Assembly (NCBI GenBank): GCA_905198475.1
Contig: CAJKCQ010000054.1
Span: 1 to 15,373 of the forward strand
Origin: an uncultured Sutterella sp.
GTDB lineage: Bacteria > Pseudomonadota > Gammaproteobacteria > Burkholderiales > Burkholderiaceae_F
Length of the DNA: 15,373 bases
Direction of reading: 5' to 3'
Positions within the stretch are counted from its first letter, which is position 1, and each line of letters begins with the position of its first letter. This document shows positions 7,475 to 14,191 of this stretch, in pieces. The notes beneath the pieces are model-generated. The model had not been told where the DNA came from, made no database searches, and was given only the letters and a program-made list of their open reading frames with translations. The translations under genes and the position numbers were made by a program.

Positions 7475-7886
7475 ATGAATCCCGTCTTTCCCTGGATCGG
7501 CATAGCCGTCCTCGTACTCTGCGGCTGGGCCATCGTGAAGAAGTACCAGGGACGGTCTGCGCCAAGCCGCTCTCGCTCATCAAGAACCCGTACATCATCC
7601 TCGCTGCGGTCTTCATCGTCGGCCACTGCCTCGGTCTCGTGATCACGTCCGCCGCGGGCCTGGCGATGCTGATGGTCGTGACGGTCTATCCGCTCATCAT
7701 CCGCGTGGGCTGCTCGCCCTTGGCCGCCGCCGCGGTCGTCGCGAGCGTGCTCGCGATCGGCTACGCCCCGGCGTCTGGCACGGCGAACTTCGCCTCGCAG
7801 CTCGTGCACCTCGACCCGATCGAGTACCTCGTGCGCTACCAGCTCCCGATGGCCGTTCCGACCATCCTCGCGATGGCCCTCGCCCA
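7475..7886 (+). pseudogene. dcuC: dcuC, 5' part: internal deletion plus frameshift, then interrupted by an IS
   Basis: The start ATG at 7475 follows a good Shine-Dalgarno (AAGGAAA). The first frame encodes MNPVFPWIGIAVLVLCGWAI and then VKKYQGR, matching the N-terminus of the anaerobic C4-dicarboxylate transporter DcuC. At about 7555-7561 the homology jumps to another frame, AKPLSLIKNPYIILAAVF, which corresponds to about residue 105 of E. coli DcuC. About 77-80 codons are therefore missing and the join is out of frame. Homology continues (SAAGLAMLMVVTVYP, APASGTANFA) to ILAMALAH, where the ISAs1-family element begins. DcuC moves succinate, fumarate and malate across the inner membrane during anaerobic growth. 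This copy cannot make a normal protein even if the IS were excised. Confidence 0.85.
7877..7886 (+). repeat. Target-site duplication, left copy
   Basis: The 10-mer CCCTCGCCCA is repeated exactly at 9448-9457. Both copies sit just outside the inverted repeats of the inserted element. Joining 7886 to 9458 restores the dcuC frame across the insertion (ALAH then VFTQYW). Confidence 0.92.
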
Positions 7887-7904
7887 CAGGGCTGACGCGT
7901 AGCA

Positions 7905-7942
7905 GGCTCTAATTGCTTGTTGTGCGCCAGCCCTAATTCTTT
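7905..7942 (+). repeat. Subterminal direct repeat in the left IS end
   Basis: GCTCTAATTGCTTG (7905-7918) and GCCCTAATTCTTTG (7930-7942) are near copies 25 bases apart, just inside the left inverted repeat. Subterminal repeats of this kind often bind transposase. That role is inferred. Confidence 0.4.
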
Positions 7943-7961
7943 GTTTTTTACTAGGAAAAGC

Positions 7962-7992
7962 TTGCCTTATATCTTGATATGTGCTAAGATAT
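7962..7992 (+). promoter_or_regulatory. Transposase promoter with overlapping inverted repeat
   Basis: TTGCCT (7962-7967) and TAAGAT (7985-7990) are separated by 17 bases, a fair sigma70 match. The inverted repeat ATATCTT (7969-7975) and AAGATAT (7986-7992) overlaps the spacer and -10, so it could be an operator or part of the transposase binding site. Confidence 0.5.
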
Positions 7993-8019
7993 GAGAGTAT
8001 CAAGAACCATGGGGCGATC

Positions 8020-9423
8020 ATGAAAACCGTTCAGGAAGGCCAAACCATTTACATCAATAAGGTCAAGCGGACCCAAAAAAATGGATGGAAGCACGTTTAT
8101 GAGATTCACAGCTTCTACGATCCGAAGTCCCAGAACACCCGCATTCTGAAGACGAAGCTGCTCGGGAAACTGCCTCCCGGAGAGGAGGACATCAGCAAAA
8201 TGCAGCCGACCGACAAGCGGCGCTCCCGTAAGAAGGCCCCGACGGACCAACCGCAGGCCGTGCTCCAGGCCTCCGGGAGCCTCATAGACTCCCGCAGGGC
8301 TTGCTGCGTCATCTATCCCTTGGACATTGCGCTCTTCGTCGTGCTGATGGCGGGCGTCAACGGCTTTACCTCGAACTACGCCATCGCGGAGTTCTGGAAG
8401 ACTCATCACTCGATTTTTGAGCGTTGGTTTCCGGACTTCCCGGAAAGCGATCCGTCTCACGACACCGTGCGCCGGCTGATCATGATCCTCGGCAAACACA
8501 ACGGCAAAGAGTTGTTGGAACGCCTGACAAGGCCGCTGGTGGCGGAACTCTCGGAACGTGTGGTCGCTGTTGACGGGCAGGCCGTCAGGGCCTCGAGCCA
8601 CGGCAAGAACGGCCCCCGGTACGTCCTCAATGTGTACGACAGCGACAACGGCGTGTGCCTGTCGCAGCGACTGATCGGCTGTAAGGAGAATGAGATCGTC
8701 CATGCCGCCGACCTGATCAGCACGCTCGATCTTCACGGCGCAGTCGTCACCTGCGACGCGATGAACACTCAGGTGAAGTTCGCGGAATCGGTCATCCAGA
8801 AGGGGGCGGACTGCTGCTTGGCGGTGAAGGCGAACCATCCCCACCTCCACGACTTCATCCAGAAGCTCTTCGCTTCGGCGAGCGCCTCGAAGATCGCCAA
8901 GAGCGAAGAGAAGATCGACCTCGGACACGGCCGGATCGAAACCCGAGAAATCCGGGTGCTCCCGGGCAGTCTCATTGAAATCGACAAGGAAACCGTCAAG
9001 GCCTGGAAGTGGCTCCCCGATGGTTGCCTCGTCGAGGCCAGGACCACCCGCGTGGAAAAGAAAAATCCTGAAAATTCAAGCACTGACACGCGCTACTACA
9101 TCACCACGCTCAATTTCGACGAGCAATACATCGCGCCGCGGCTCATGCGGATCATCAGACAGCACTGGGGGATAGAGAACTCGCTTCACTGGGTGTTGGA
9201 CGTCACCTTCAACCAGGACCGGACCCAGTGCAGCAACGCCGATTATCTGGTGGGTCGAACGACCCTGACGAAGATCGTCACCAACGTCCTCTCGAAGATT
9301 CAGACGGATGAGGAGGAGCGTACAGGCAAGAACGCTCCGAGCAAACCAGTTCTCATGGCTCGGATGAGCAATCTGGACGCCGCTCTTCAGGCATTGGTGG
9401 AGATCTATCGTTCGACGAAGTGA
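8020..9423 (+). CDS. ISAs1-family DDE transposase
   Basis: The start at ATG 8020 gives 467 residues; the frame is also open from a GTG at 7981, which lies inside the promoter. ISAs1-family motifs occur in order: PSHDTVRRLI, VVAVDGQAVRAS (catalytic Asp185), VVTCDAMNTQ (Asp246), HGRIETREI, RYYITTLNFD and HWGIENSLHWVLDVTF (catalytic Glu386). The DDE triad is complete, so the enzyme is probably active. The first 70 or so residues (YINKVKRTQKNGWKHVYEIH and following, with TRILKTKLLGKLPPG) form an extra N-terminal region. Similar segments precede other DDE transposases, but it makes this protein longer than typical ISAs1 members (about 350-440). The gene fills the element. Its stop codon sits in a small stem-loop next to the right inverted repeat. 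Confidence 0.93.
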   Translation: MKTVQEGQTIYINKVKRTQKNGWKHVYEIHSFYDPKSQNTRILKTKLLGKLPPGEEDISKMQPTDKRRSRKKAPTDQPQAVLQASGSLIDSRRACCVIYPLDIALFVVLMAGVNGFTSNYAIAEFWKTHHSIFERWFPDFPESDPSHDTVRRLIMILGKHNGKELLERLTRPLVAELSERVVAVDGQAVRASSHGKNGPRYVLNVYDSDNGVCLSQRLIGCKENEIVHAADLISTLDLHGAVVTCDAMNTQVKFAESVIQKGADCCLAVKANHPHLHDFIQKLFASASASKIAKSEEKIDLGHGRIETREIRVLPGSLIEIDKETVKAWKWLPDGCLVEARTTRVEKKNPENSSTDTRYYITTLNFDEQYIAPRLMRIIRQHWGIENSLHWVLDVTFNQDRTQCSNADYLVGRTTLTKIVTNVLSKIQTDEEERTGKNAPSKPVLMARMSNLDAALQALVEIYRSTK

Positions 9424-9447
9424 CCACTTCGCCGTGCGTCAGCCCTG

Positions 9448-9457
9448 CCCTCGCCCA
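9448..9457 (+). repeat. Target-site duplication, right copy
   Basis: This is an exact copy of the 10-mer CCCTCGCCCA at 7877-7886, adjoining the right inverted repeat of the ISAs1-family element. Confidence 0.92.
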
Positions 9458-10190
9458 CGTCTTCACGCAGTACTGGTTCGACAAGAAGGAAGGCAAGGGT
9501 GAGGTCGCGAACCTCGGCGAACTCGAGCAGAAGCTCGAGAAGCTCGAGAAGACGCCGGCCCTCTACGCGGTGCTCCCGCTCCTGCCGATCGCGCTCCTCC
9601 TGGTCTTCAACAAGTTCGTCTGGGGCGTTTCGATGAACGTCGCCACGGCGATGTTCATCGCGTGGATCCTCGCCTTCATCGTCGACCTCATCGTTCGCCG
9701 CCAGGTGAAGGAGTCCTTTGACCTGTCGTTTGCGATGTTCAAGGGCATGGGCTCGATCCTCACCTCGACCGTTGGCCTCATCTTCGTCGCGGCCTTCTTC
9801 GCCAAGGGCCTGCAGAACATCGGCATCGTCGACCTCCTGATGGGCGGTGCGCGCTCGATCGGCCTCGGCTACGAAGGCACCTCGGTGGTGCTCTCCGCGA
9901 TCGTGGGCGTCGTCACCGTCCTCACGGGCTCGGGCGTTGCCGCCTTCACGAGCCTCGGTCAGCTCGTTCCCGACGCCGCGCAGCACTTCGGCATGGACGG
10001 CATCTCGATGATGCTCATGATGCACACGGCTTCGGAAATGCTCCGCGCCATGAGCCCGGTCGCCGGCGTGATCATCATCGTCGCGGGCTTCGCGAAGGTG
10101 AACCCGCTCACGATGGTGAAGCGCACGATCATCCCCTGCCTCACCGGCTACGTGGTGATGCTCGTCTCCGTCTCCCTCATGTTCGGGTGA
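9458..10190 (+). pseudogene. dcuC: dcuC, 3' part, separated from its start by the IS
   Basis: This part encodes the C-terminal half of DcuC, about 243 residues, in an unbroken frame. It starts VFTQYWFDKKEGKGE (compare E. coli HFFWQRYLDKKEH) and continues through PALYAVLPLLPIALLLVFNK, VAAFFAKGLQNIGIVDLL, VTVLTGSGVAAFTS and SPVAGVIIIVAGFAKVNPL to the normal C-terminus. The family's Gly-Ser-Gly and SPVxGV motifs are preserved. It has no ribosome binding site or start of its own. The apparent open frame reaches back into the IS (to 9420). A short in-frame tandem repeat of GCTCGAGAA lies near 9535-9552. Low decay in this half suggests the gene was broken recently. Confidence 0.85.
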
Positions 10191-10210
10191 CGCACGCTCC
10201 CGCCTCCCTC

Positions 10211-10232
10211 CTCCGGAGCTCCAGCTCCGGAG
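10211..10232. repeat. Perfect hairpin after dcuC
   Basis: CTCCGGAGCT and AGCTCCGGAG are perfect complements separated by 2 bases, starting 20 bases after the dcuC stop. There is no T run, so it may be a stabilising 3' hairpin ahead of the true terminator at 10261-10300. Confidence 0.4.
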
Positions 10233-10260
10233 ACGGTCGGCGGGTTGAGCGGTGTTCAAG

Positions 10261-10300
10261 GAAAAGCCCGTCCGAAAGCGAATTCCGGACGGGCTTTTTC
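10261..10300 (+). terminator. Strong intrinsic terminator of the dcuC locus
   Basis: The stem GCCCGTCCG (10266-10274) and CGGACGGGC (10286-10294) has 9 GC-rich pairs, extended by AAAA/TTTT, with an 11-base loop and a TTTTT run. It separates dcuC (plus) from the convergent hydrolase gene (minus), whose stop is at 10362. The A-rich 5' side could also terminate the minus-strand transcript. Confidence 0.85.
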
Positions 10301-10361
10301 ATTCTCCGCCCCCGCGGCGTTCCGGCGAGTGGCCGGAACCGGAGGGGACTGACCGGTTCAG

Positions 10362-11131
10362 TCAAATATCGAGCACCCGCGCGAGGAAGCCGCCGACGGC
10401 GGACTGCGCCTGCGGGAGCGCGAAGAGCGTGTGCGGAGCGCCCGGGATCAGGACGATCTCGACGTCCTCGTAGTCGGCGAGCGTGCGCCCGGCGTGGCCG
10501 AGGGCCTCGTCGTTGTCGAGCCAGCTGTTAGCGTGGCTGAAGAACTTGTCGGTGGCGCTCATGACGTTGAGGACCGGGAGGTCCTTCGGAATGTTCGTGC
10601 GGTGCGCGGCGACGTGGTAGTTGTCTTCGCAGGACCAGGAGAAGATTATGCGGGCGGTTTCGGGACGTCCCTCGGGAGCGGCGAAGCGCGCGGCTGCGAC
10701 GCCTCCCTCGCTCGTGCCGGCGACGACGTAGCGTCCGTCAAAGCCCGGGACCTCGTCGAGGCGCTTCGCGGCGTTCAGGAGCTCCGCGGAGCGAAGCGCG
10801 TGCACGCGCTCGTAGTCTTCGCGCGCAACGGGCGAGGAATACGTGATGCGGCCGGGAAGCTCGAAGGAGTTTGGGCAGAGGAAACCGATGCCGAGGCTCG
10901 CGAGCCACCGCCCGAAGGCCTTCACGGGTTCGCCGACGCCGGAGCTGCCGTGCGCGAAGAGCACGAGGGGCTCTTCGGAGAGGTGGATCTTGTCCTTTGG
11001 GAATTCGTCGAGCGGGCCCTCGTAGATCCCCAGGGGGCGACGTAGAAGGCCTTCTCAAAGGTGCGCGCGAGGGTCTCCTCGGTGTGCTGATCGGCGGTGC
11101 CCGAAACGGAGCCGGTGATTTCAATCGCCAT
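10362..11131 (-). pseudogene. Alpha/beta hydrolase (dienelactone-hydrolase-like), one-base frameshift
   Basis: The start ATG at 11131 has a strong Shine-Dalgarno (AAGGAGG). The first frame gives MAIEITGSVSGTADQHTEET and then LARTFEKAFYVAPWG. Homology and coding pattern then move to a second frame, IYEGPLDEFPKDKIHLSEEP, LVLFAHGSSGVGEP and so on to the stop. Adding one base in the C run at 11028-11031 (plus strand) restores a single 256-residue protein. The restored protein has a cytoplasmic alpha/beta-hydrolase fold: the oxyanion-side HGSSG, the nucleophile elbow GTSEGG, an Asp in SATDKFF and the catalytic His in PGAPHTLF. No signal peptide is seen and the substrate is unknown. The missing base lies in a homopolymer, so a sequencing error is a real alternative to true inactivation. 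Confidence 0.75.
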
Positions 11132-11331
11132 GATGCGGGGTTCCTCCTTAGTGAGTTGGACGCGCTCCGGGCGGGCGGAAGGCCCGCGCGCCCGGGTGCG
11201 GCTCGGCAAATAGTACAGCGCCGGACGGCGCGCCACGATTAGAATTCCCTCCGCGGTTTTGCGCCGGGGCCACCTCCGGCGTCATACGCCGCTTCCTTTC
11301 CGCTTTTCCGTTTTGGTCTCTTCGAAGAGCC

Positions 11332-11697
11332 ATGCTCCAGAACGCTCTCCCGACGGTCTTTCTCCTCGGGGGCGTGGGCGCCCTCTCGCGCTACGCCGTC
11401 CTCGTCCTTGCGGCCCGACTCATGGGGCCCTTCCCATCCGGAATCATCATCGTCAACACACTGGCCGCCCTGATCGGTTCGACGCTCGTCGCCGCGCAGG
11501 CGCCCGAGTCCGTTGCGCTCGCCCTCGGCGGCGGGTTCGTCGGGAGCCTCGGCACGCTCTCCTCGCTCTGCTCCGAGACGATCTCGCTCGCCGAGCGCCG
11601 CAAGTTCGGCCAGATCGCGCTCTTCATCGGGCTCACGCTCGTGACGGGCGTCGCCGCGACGCTCGCCGGCTTCTCGATCGGGGAGGCGCTCCGATGA
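11332..11697 (+). CDS. crcB: CrcB/FluC fluoride channel subunit, first paralogue
   Basis: This 121-residue, four-helix membrane protein is of the CrcB/Fluc family, which exports fluoride as dual-topology dimers. Family marks are GGVGALSRY at 13-21, the pore Asn42 in IVNTLAALIG, and GFVGSLGTLSSLC at 68-80. In the last motif the usual TTFST is changed to GTLSS, so the phenylalanine normally there is missing. The next gene overlaps by four bases (ATGA) and encodes a second CrcB, so the two probably form an obligate heterodimer with one subunit in each orientation. The ribosome binding site is weak (GAAGAG). I found no fluoride riboswitch upstream. Confidence 0.88.
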   Translation: MLQNALPTVFLLGGVGALSRYAVLVLAARLMGPFPSGIIIVNTLAALIGSTLVAAQAPESVALALGGGFVGSLGTLSSLCSETISLAERRKFGQIALFIGLTLVTGVAATLAGFSIGEALR

Positions 11698-12095
11698 CGA
11701 AGGGCCGGCTCCTTGAACTTCTCCTCATTTTCGTCGGCGGGGGCGGGGGCGCCCTTCTGCGCGTCCTGATGGAGGCGCCCGCCTGGGGACCCTGGATGCC
11801 GGCGAACTTCCTCGCCTGCCTCCTGATGGGGTTCTCTTCGGCCCTGGTGCAGCAGGGATTCTTTGCGCCGAGGGCGGCGTCGCTCTGGAAGGCGCTCGTC
11901 CATACGGGTTTCCTGGGCGGCCTCTCCACCTTCTCGGTCCTCTCCATCGCCGCCTGCGTGGAGGCGGACGGGAATCTCCTCTACGCCCACTGGCGGCTCC
12001 TTGAACTCCTCGCGGGGTTCTGCATCGCCGCGGTCTTCGGCTTCGGCCTCGGGCGCTTCTTCGTGCGGATCTTCCCCGGCGCGGGGGCGAGATGA
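11694..12095 (+). CDS. crcB: CrcB/FluC fluoride channel subunit, second paralogue
   Basis: This 133-residue protein begins at the ATG that overlaps the first crcB stop, so translation is probably coupled. It has the CrcB layout: GGGGGALLR at 15-23, Asn38 in PANFLACLLMG, and GFLGGLSTFSVLS at 72-84. That last motif keeps the phenylalanine (Phe80) absent from the first paralogue. The complementary loss and retention of family residues supports an asymmetric heterodimer. The open frame reaches upstream to 11259, but that extension overlaps the first crcB in another frame and is not real. Its own stop overlaps the next ATG. Confidence 0.86.
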   Translation: MTKGRLLELLLIFVGGGGGALLRVLMEAPAWGPWMPANFLACLLMGFSSALVQQGFFAPRAASLWKALVHTGFLGGLSTFSVLSIAACVEADGNLLYAHWRLLELLAGFCIAAVFGFGLGRFFVRIFPGAGAR

Positions 12096-12607
12096 CCGCG
12101 GGCGAACCGGTGCCGGGCGCTTCAGGAAGGGATGCGACCGGAGAAGAGGCGGCCGCGCGTTGGTACCGGGTTGCAGGGCCGCTCTTCATTGAACCGGGCG
12201 GAAGTTTGGAGGACGGGCTCGAGGTAGTGCTCGCCGCCCATCATTCCGTCTCCATTCCGGCGGCGACGGAGTCGCGCGCCCGCGAAGGCGCGGCCCTCCC
12301 CCTCGAGCGACTGGGCGCCAACGCACTCCTCGACTGCCGGTGGGACGCCGCGGCCCGGGTCCTGACGGGAACGCCCGCCATCGTCTCTCGCCGCAGCCGC
12401 CTCGGTCGCGAGACCCGGGAAACGTTGGCTCAGGGCTTCATCACAAACCCGCCCGCGCTGCTCGAGGCCGGTAGACTACCCAAAGACCCTGTCGACTGGC
12501 GGCGGCCCGCCGCCGCTGCGGCGAAGGGCTTCCTCGGGTTCCTCGGATTCCTCTTCATGCTCCTCGTCGTGGGCGCGCTCTCGGTCTGGATCCTCGGCGA
12601 CGCGTGA
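12092..12607 (+). CDS. Tail-anchored protein of unknown function, coupled to crcB
   Basis: The start ATG overlaps the stop of the second crcB (ATGA), making a three-gene coupled unit. The product is 171 residues. Residues 1-140 are soluble and probably cytoplasmic. A single hydrophobic helix at about 145-168 (GFLGFLGFLFMLLVVGALSV) is followed by only a few residues, so it looks tail-anchored. The stretch LERLGANALLDCRWD followed by LTGTPAIV is loosely reminiscent of YbjQ-like domains (lGANAvvgvr...GTAV), but this is weak. I do not recognise the family. Its position suggests a partner or accessory of the fluoride channel, which is an inference from context only. Confidence 0.72.
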   Translation: MTAGEPVPGASGRDATGEEAAARWYRVAGPLFIEPGGSLEDGLEVVLAAHHSVSIPAATESRAREGAALPLERLGANALLDCRWDAAARVLTGTPAIVSRRSRLGRETRETLAQGFITNPPALLEAGRLPKDPVDWRRPAAAAAKGFLGFLGFLFMLLVVGALSVWILGDA

Positions 12608-12693
12608 CTGCGGATGAGGAGCGGATCAGAAATGTATTCCCGGGGGCGCCCAACTCTCATCAGTCGTGAGACGGGTGAGAAAAGGAGAAGACG

Positions 12694-12889
12694 ATGCCGC
12701 TAATCAACATCAAGGGTTACGAGCGGGCGTGAAGCGCCTACGCCCGAGCAGAAGAAGGCGCTCCTTCAGGTCGCGACCGACCTCGTCGTGAAGGTGCTCG
12801 GCACGAACCCGGCCACCACGCACGTCATCATCGAGGAGGTCCTCCCGGGCAACTGGGCCGTGGGCGGGAAGTCCGCGACGGAGCGCACA
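12694..12889 (+). pseudogene. 4-oxalocrotonate tautomerase-family protein, one-base insertion
   Basis: The start ATG at 12694 has a good Shine-Dalgarno (AAGGAG). It encodes MPLINIKGYE with the catalytic Pro just after Met, then meets a stop at 12730-12732. Deleting the C at 12724 restores GYEGREAPTPEQKKALLQVA, then THVIIEEVLPGNWAVGGKS, the full tautomerase signature. These small enzymes form oligomers and use the N-terminal proline to move double bonds in keto-enol substrates. After the insertion no stop occurs in the restored frame. It stays open into azlC, so the native stop also seems to be lost or shifted. The inserted C is not in a homopolymer. The end given is where recognisable similarity stops. 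Confidence 0.7.
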
Positions 12890-13096
12890 ATCGACTTGAA
12901 CCGCCCTGAAGCTCAGGCATTCAACCGAGGCGGCGCGGAGCGCCGTCAAGAAGCGGTGCTCCTGAGCCCGGAAAAGCGGCGGCGCCGCACCAAAATAGTG
13001 ATCCCGGCCCGAAGCGCCGCCCTGCTTCTTGATTCAGGCGCTCCCGAGGCCTCGAGACCGCAATACGCAAGAACCAGCAGACACCGCACCACCTCC

Positions 13097-13846
13097 ATGA
13101 CCGACTCCTCCACAGACGATCCCGGACTCTGCCTCGCCGAACCCGTCGCCGCGGGCATGATCCGCGGCATGAAGACCACCGCGCCCCTTCTCGTCGGCAT
13201 CATTCCGCTCGCCTTCATTCTCGGCACCCAGGGCGCGCAGCACGGACTCACCGCGGTCGGCATGTCCCTGATGGCGGGCCTCAACTTCGCGGGCGGCAGT
13301 GAATTCGCGGCCGTGGCGCTCTGGAGCGCCGCGCCCTCCTTCGTCGTGATCTTCATCACGACCTGGCTCATCAACTGCCGCCACATTGTTCTCGGTGCGG
13401 CGCTCACGCCCTGGATGGAGCGGCAGAAGCTCTCGGTTCCCAAGGAGATGCTCGCCTTCTTCATCATGTGCGACGAGACCTGGGCGCTCTCGATGCAGGA
13501 CGTCAACCGCCGCAGGAAGGCGGGGCTGCCGGCCGAGAAGATCTTCTCCTGGCCCTTCCACATGGGCGTGGGCCTCACGCTCTGGTCCTCGTGGTGGTTC
13601 ACCGCCGGCGTAGGCGCGCTCTTCGGCGGCGCCTTGGGCGACCTCTCCCGTTGGGGCTTCATGATGGCCTTCCCCGCCACCTTCATCGGTCTCGTGGTCT
13701 CCATGCGCCCGACCCTCAAAAAGTCCCTCCCGATGGCGGTCTCAGCCGTCGCGGCGGCCTTGGCGAGCCTCTGGCTCCCGCTCCACTGGAGCATCCTCAT
13801 CGCCACGATTCTCGGTCTCGGGACCGCCGTGGTGAAGAACGACTGA
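13097..13846 (+). CDS. azlC: AzlC family branched-chain amino acid exporter, large subunit
   Basis: From Met 13097 the product is 249 residues, normal for AzlC/YgaZ. The family pairs with a small AzlD/YgaH partner to export branched-chain amino acids (in E. coli, valine and also methionine). Typical parts are the N-terminal GMIRGMKTTAPLLVGIIPLA, the helix with LMAGLNFAGGSEFAAVALW, TTWLINCRHIVLGAAL, and EMLAFFIMCDETWALS. Hydrophobic segments cover the rest. The same frame is open upstream into the broken tautomerase, but the intervening 65 or so residues are arginine-rich and not conserved in type. I therefore start at MTDSSTDDPG, although there is no clear ribosome binding site. azlD follows 15 bases downstream. 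Confidence 0.9.
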   Translation: MTDSSTDDPGLCLAEPVAAGMIRGMKTTAPLLVGIIPLAFILGTQGAQHGLTAVGMSLMAGLNFAGGSEFAAVALWSAAPSFVVIFITTWLINCRHIVLGAALTPWMERQKLSVPKEMLAFFIMCDETWALSMQDVNRRRKAGLPAEKIFSWPFHMGVGLTLWSSWWFTAGVGALFGGALGDLSRWGFMMAFPATFIGLVVSMRPTLKKSLPMAVSAVAAALASLWLPLHWSILIATILGLGTAVVKND

Positions 13847-13861
13847 TTAGAGACGCTGGAA

Positions 13862-14179
13862 ATGACATCTGAAATCTTCGCCTTCCCGTCCCTGCAGGAA
13901 TTCTTCGTGATCCTCGGGATGCTCGCCGCCACGTATTCGACGCGCCTGATCGGTTGGCTCGTCCTCAGGAACCGCCCCGTGTCCCCCACGACGCAGCGGG
14001 TTCTCGACGCCGCGCCGGGCTGCGTGATGATCTCGATCGTCGCGCCCGCCTTCATGACCACCAACGTCGTCACGCTCGTGACGCTCGCCGCCACGGTGCT
14101 CGTCGCCTTCCGCGTCAACCTCGCCTGGACCATCCTCTTTGCGGTGGGGTTCAACGCGCTGCTGCAGACGTTCTTGTGA
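13862..14179 (+). CDS. azlD: AzlD family branched-chain amino acid exporter, small subunit
   Basis: This 105-residue membrane protein has about three to four hydrophobic helices. The pattern LGMLAATYSTRLIGWLVLRN, then a Pro-containing loop and VLDAAPGCVMISIVAPAF, is typical of AzlD/YgaH. It starts 15 bases after azlC with a modest purine-rich ribosome binding site, so the pair forms an operon. The stop is only about 25 bases from the hairpin of the IS605-type remnant, which therefore inserted immediately behind the gene without damaging it. Confidence 0.88.
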   Translation: MTSEIFAFPSLQEFFVILGMLAATYSTRLIGWLVLRNRPVSPTTQRVLDAAPGCVMISIVAPAFMTTNVVTLVTLAATVLVAFRVNLAWTILFAVGFNALLQTFL

Positions 14180-14191
14180 CTGCTCCTCGCT

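Larger units (their letters stand above)
7887..9447 (+). mobile_element. ISAs1-family insertion sequence, 1561 bp, inserted in dcuC
   Basis: The boundaries are set by 12-bp terminal inverted repeats, CAGGGCTGACGC at 7887-7898 and its complement at 9436-9447. A perfect 10-bp target duplication flanks them. The single transposase gene is of the ISAs1 type, and a 10-bp duplication suits that family (usually 8-10 bp). Transposase frame, repeats and duplication are all intact, so the element looks complete and recently inserted. Its base composition is slightly more A/T-rich at the left end, where the promoter lies. Confidence 0.93.

Noticed and set aside
9535..9552. A short tandem repeat of GCTCGAGAA
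   Set aside because: It lies in the dcuC coding sequence and simply encodes a Lys-Leu-Glu repeat in the cytoplasmic loop. Two units are too few for a variable repeat locus.
11140..11331. A possible fluoride riboswitch upstream of crcB
   Set aside because: The conserved GAUGG start and the pseudoknot arrangement of that riboswitch were not found. The GC-rich hairpin near 11260-11280 has a different shape.
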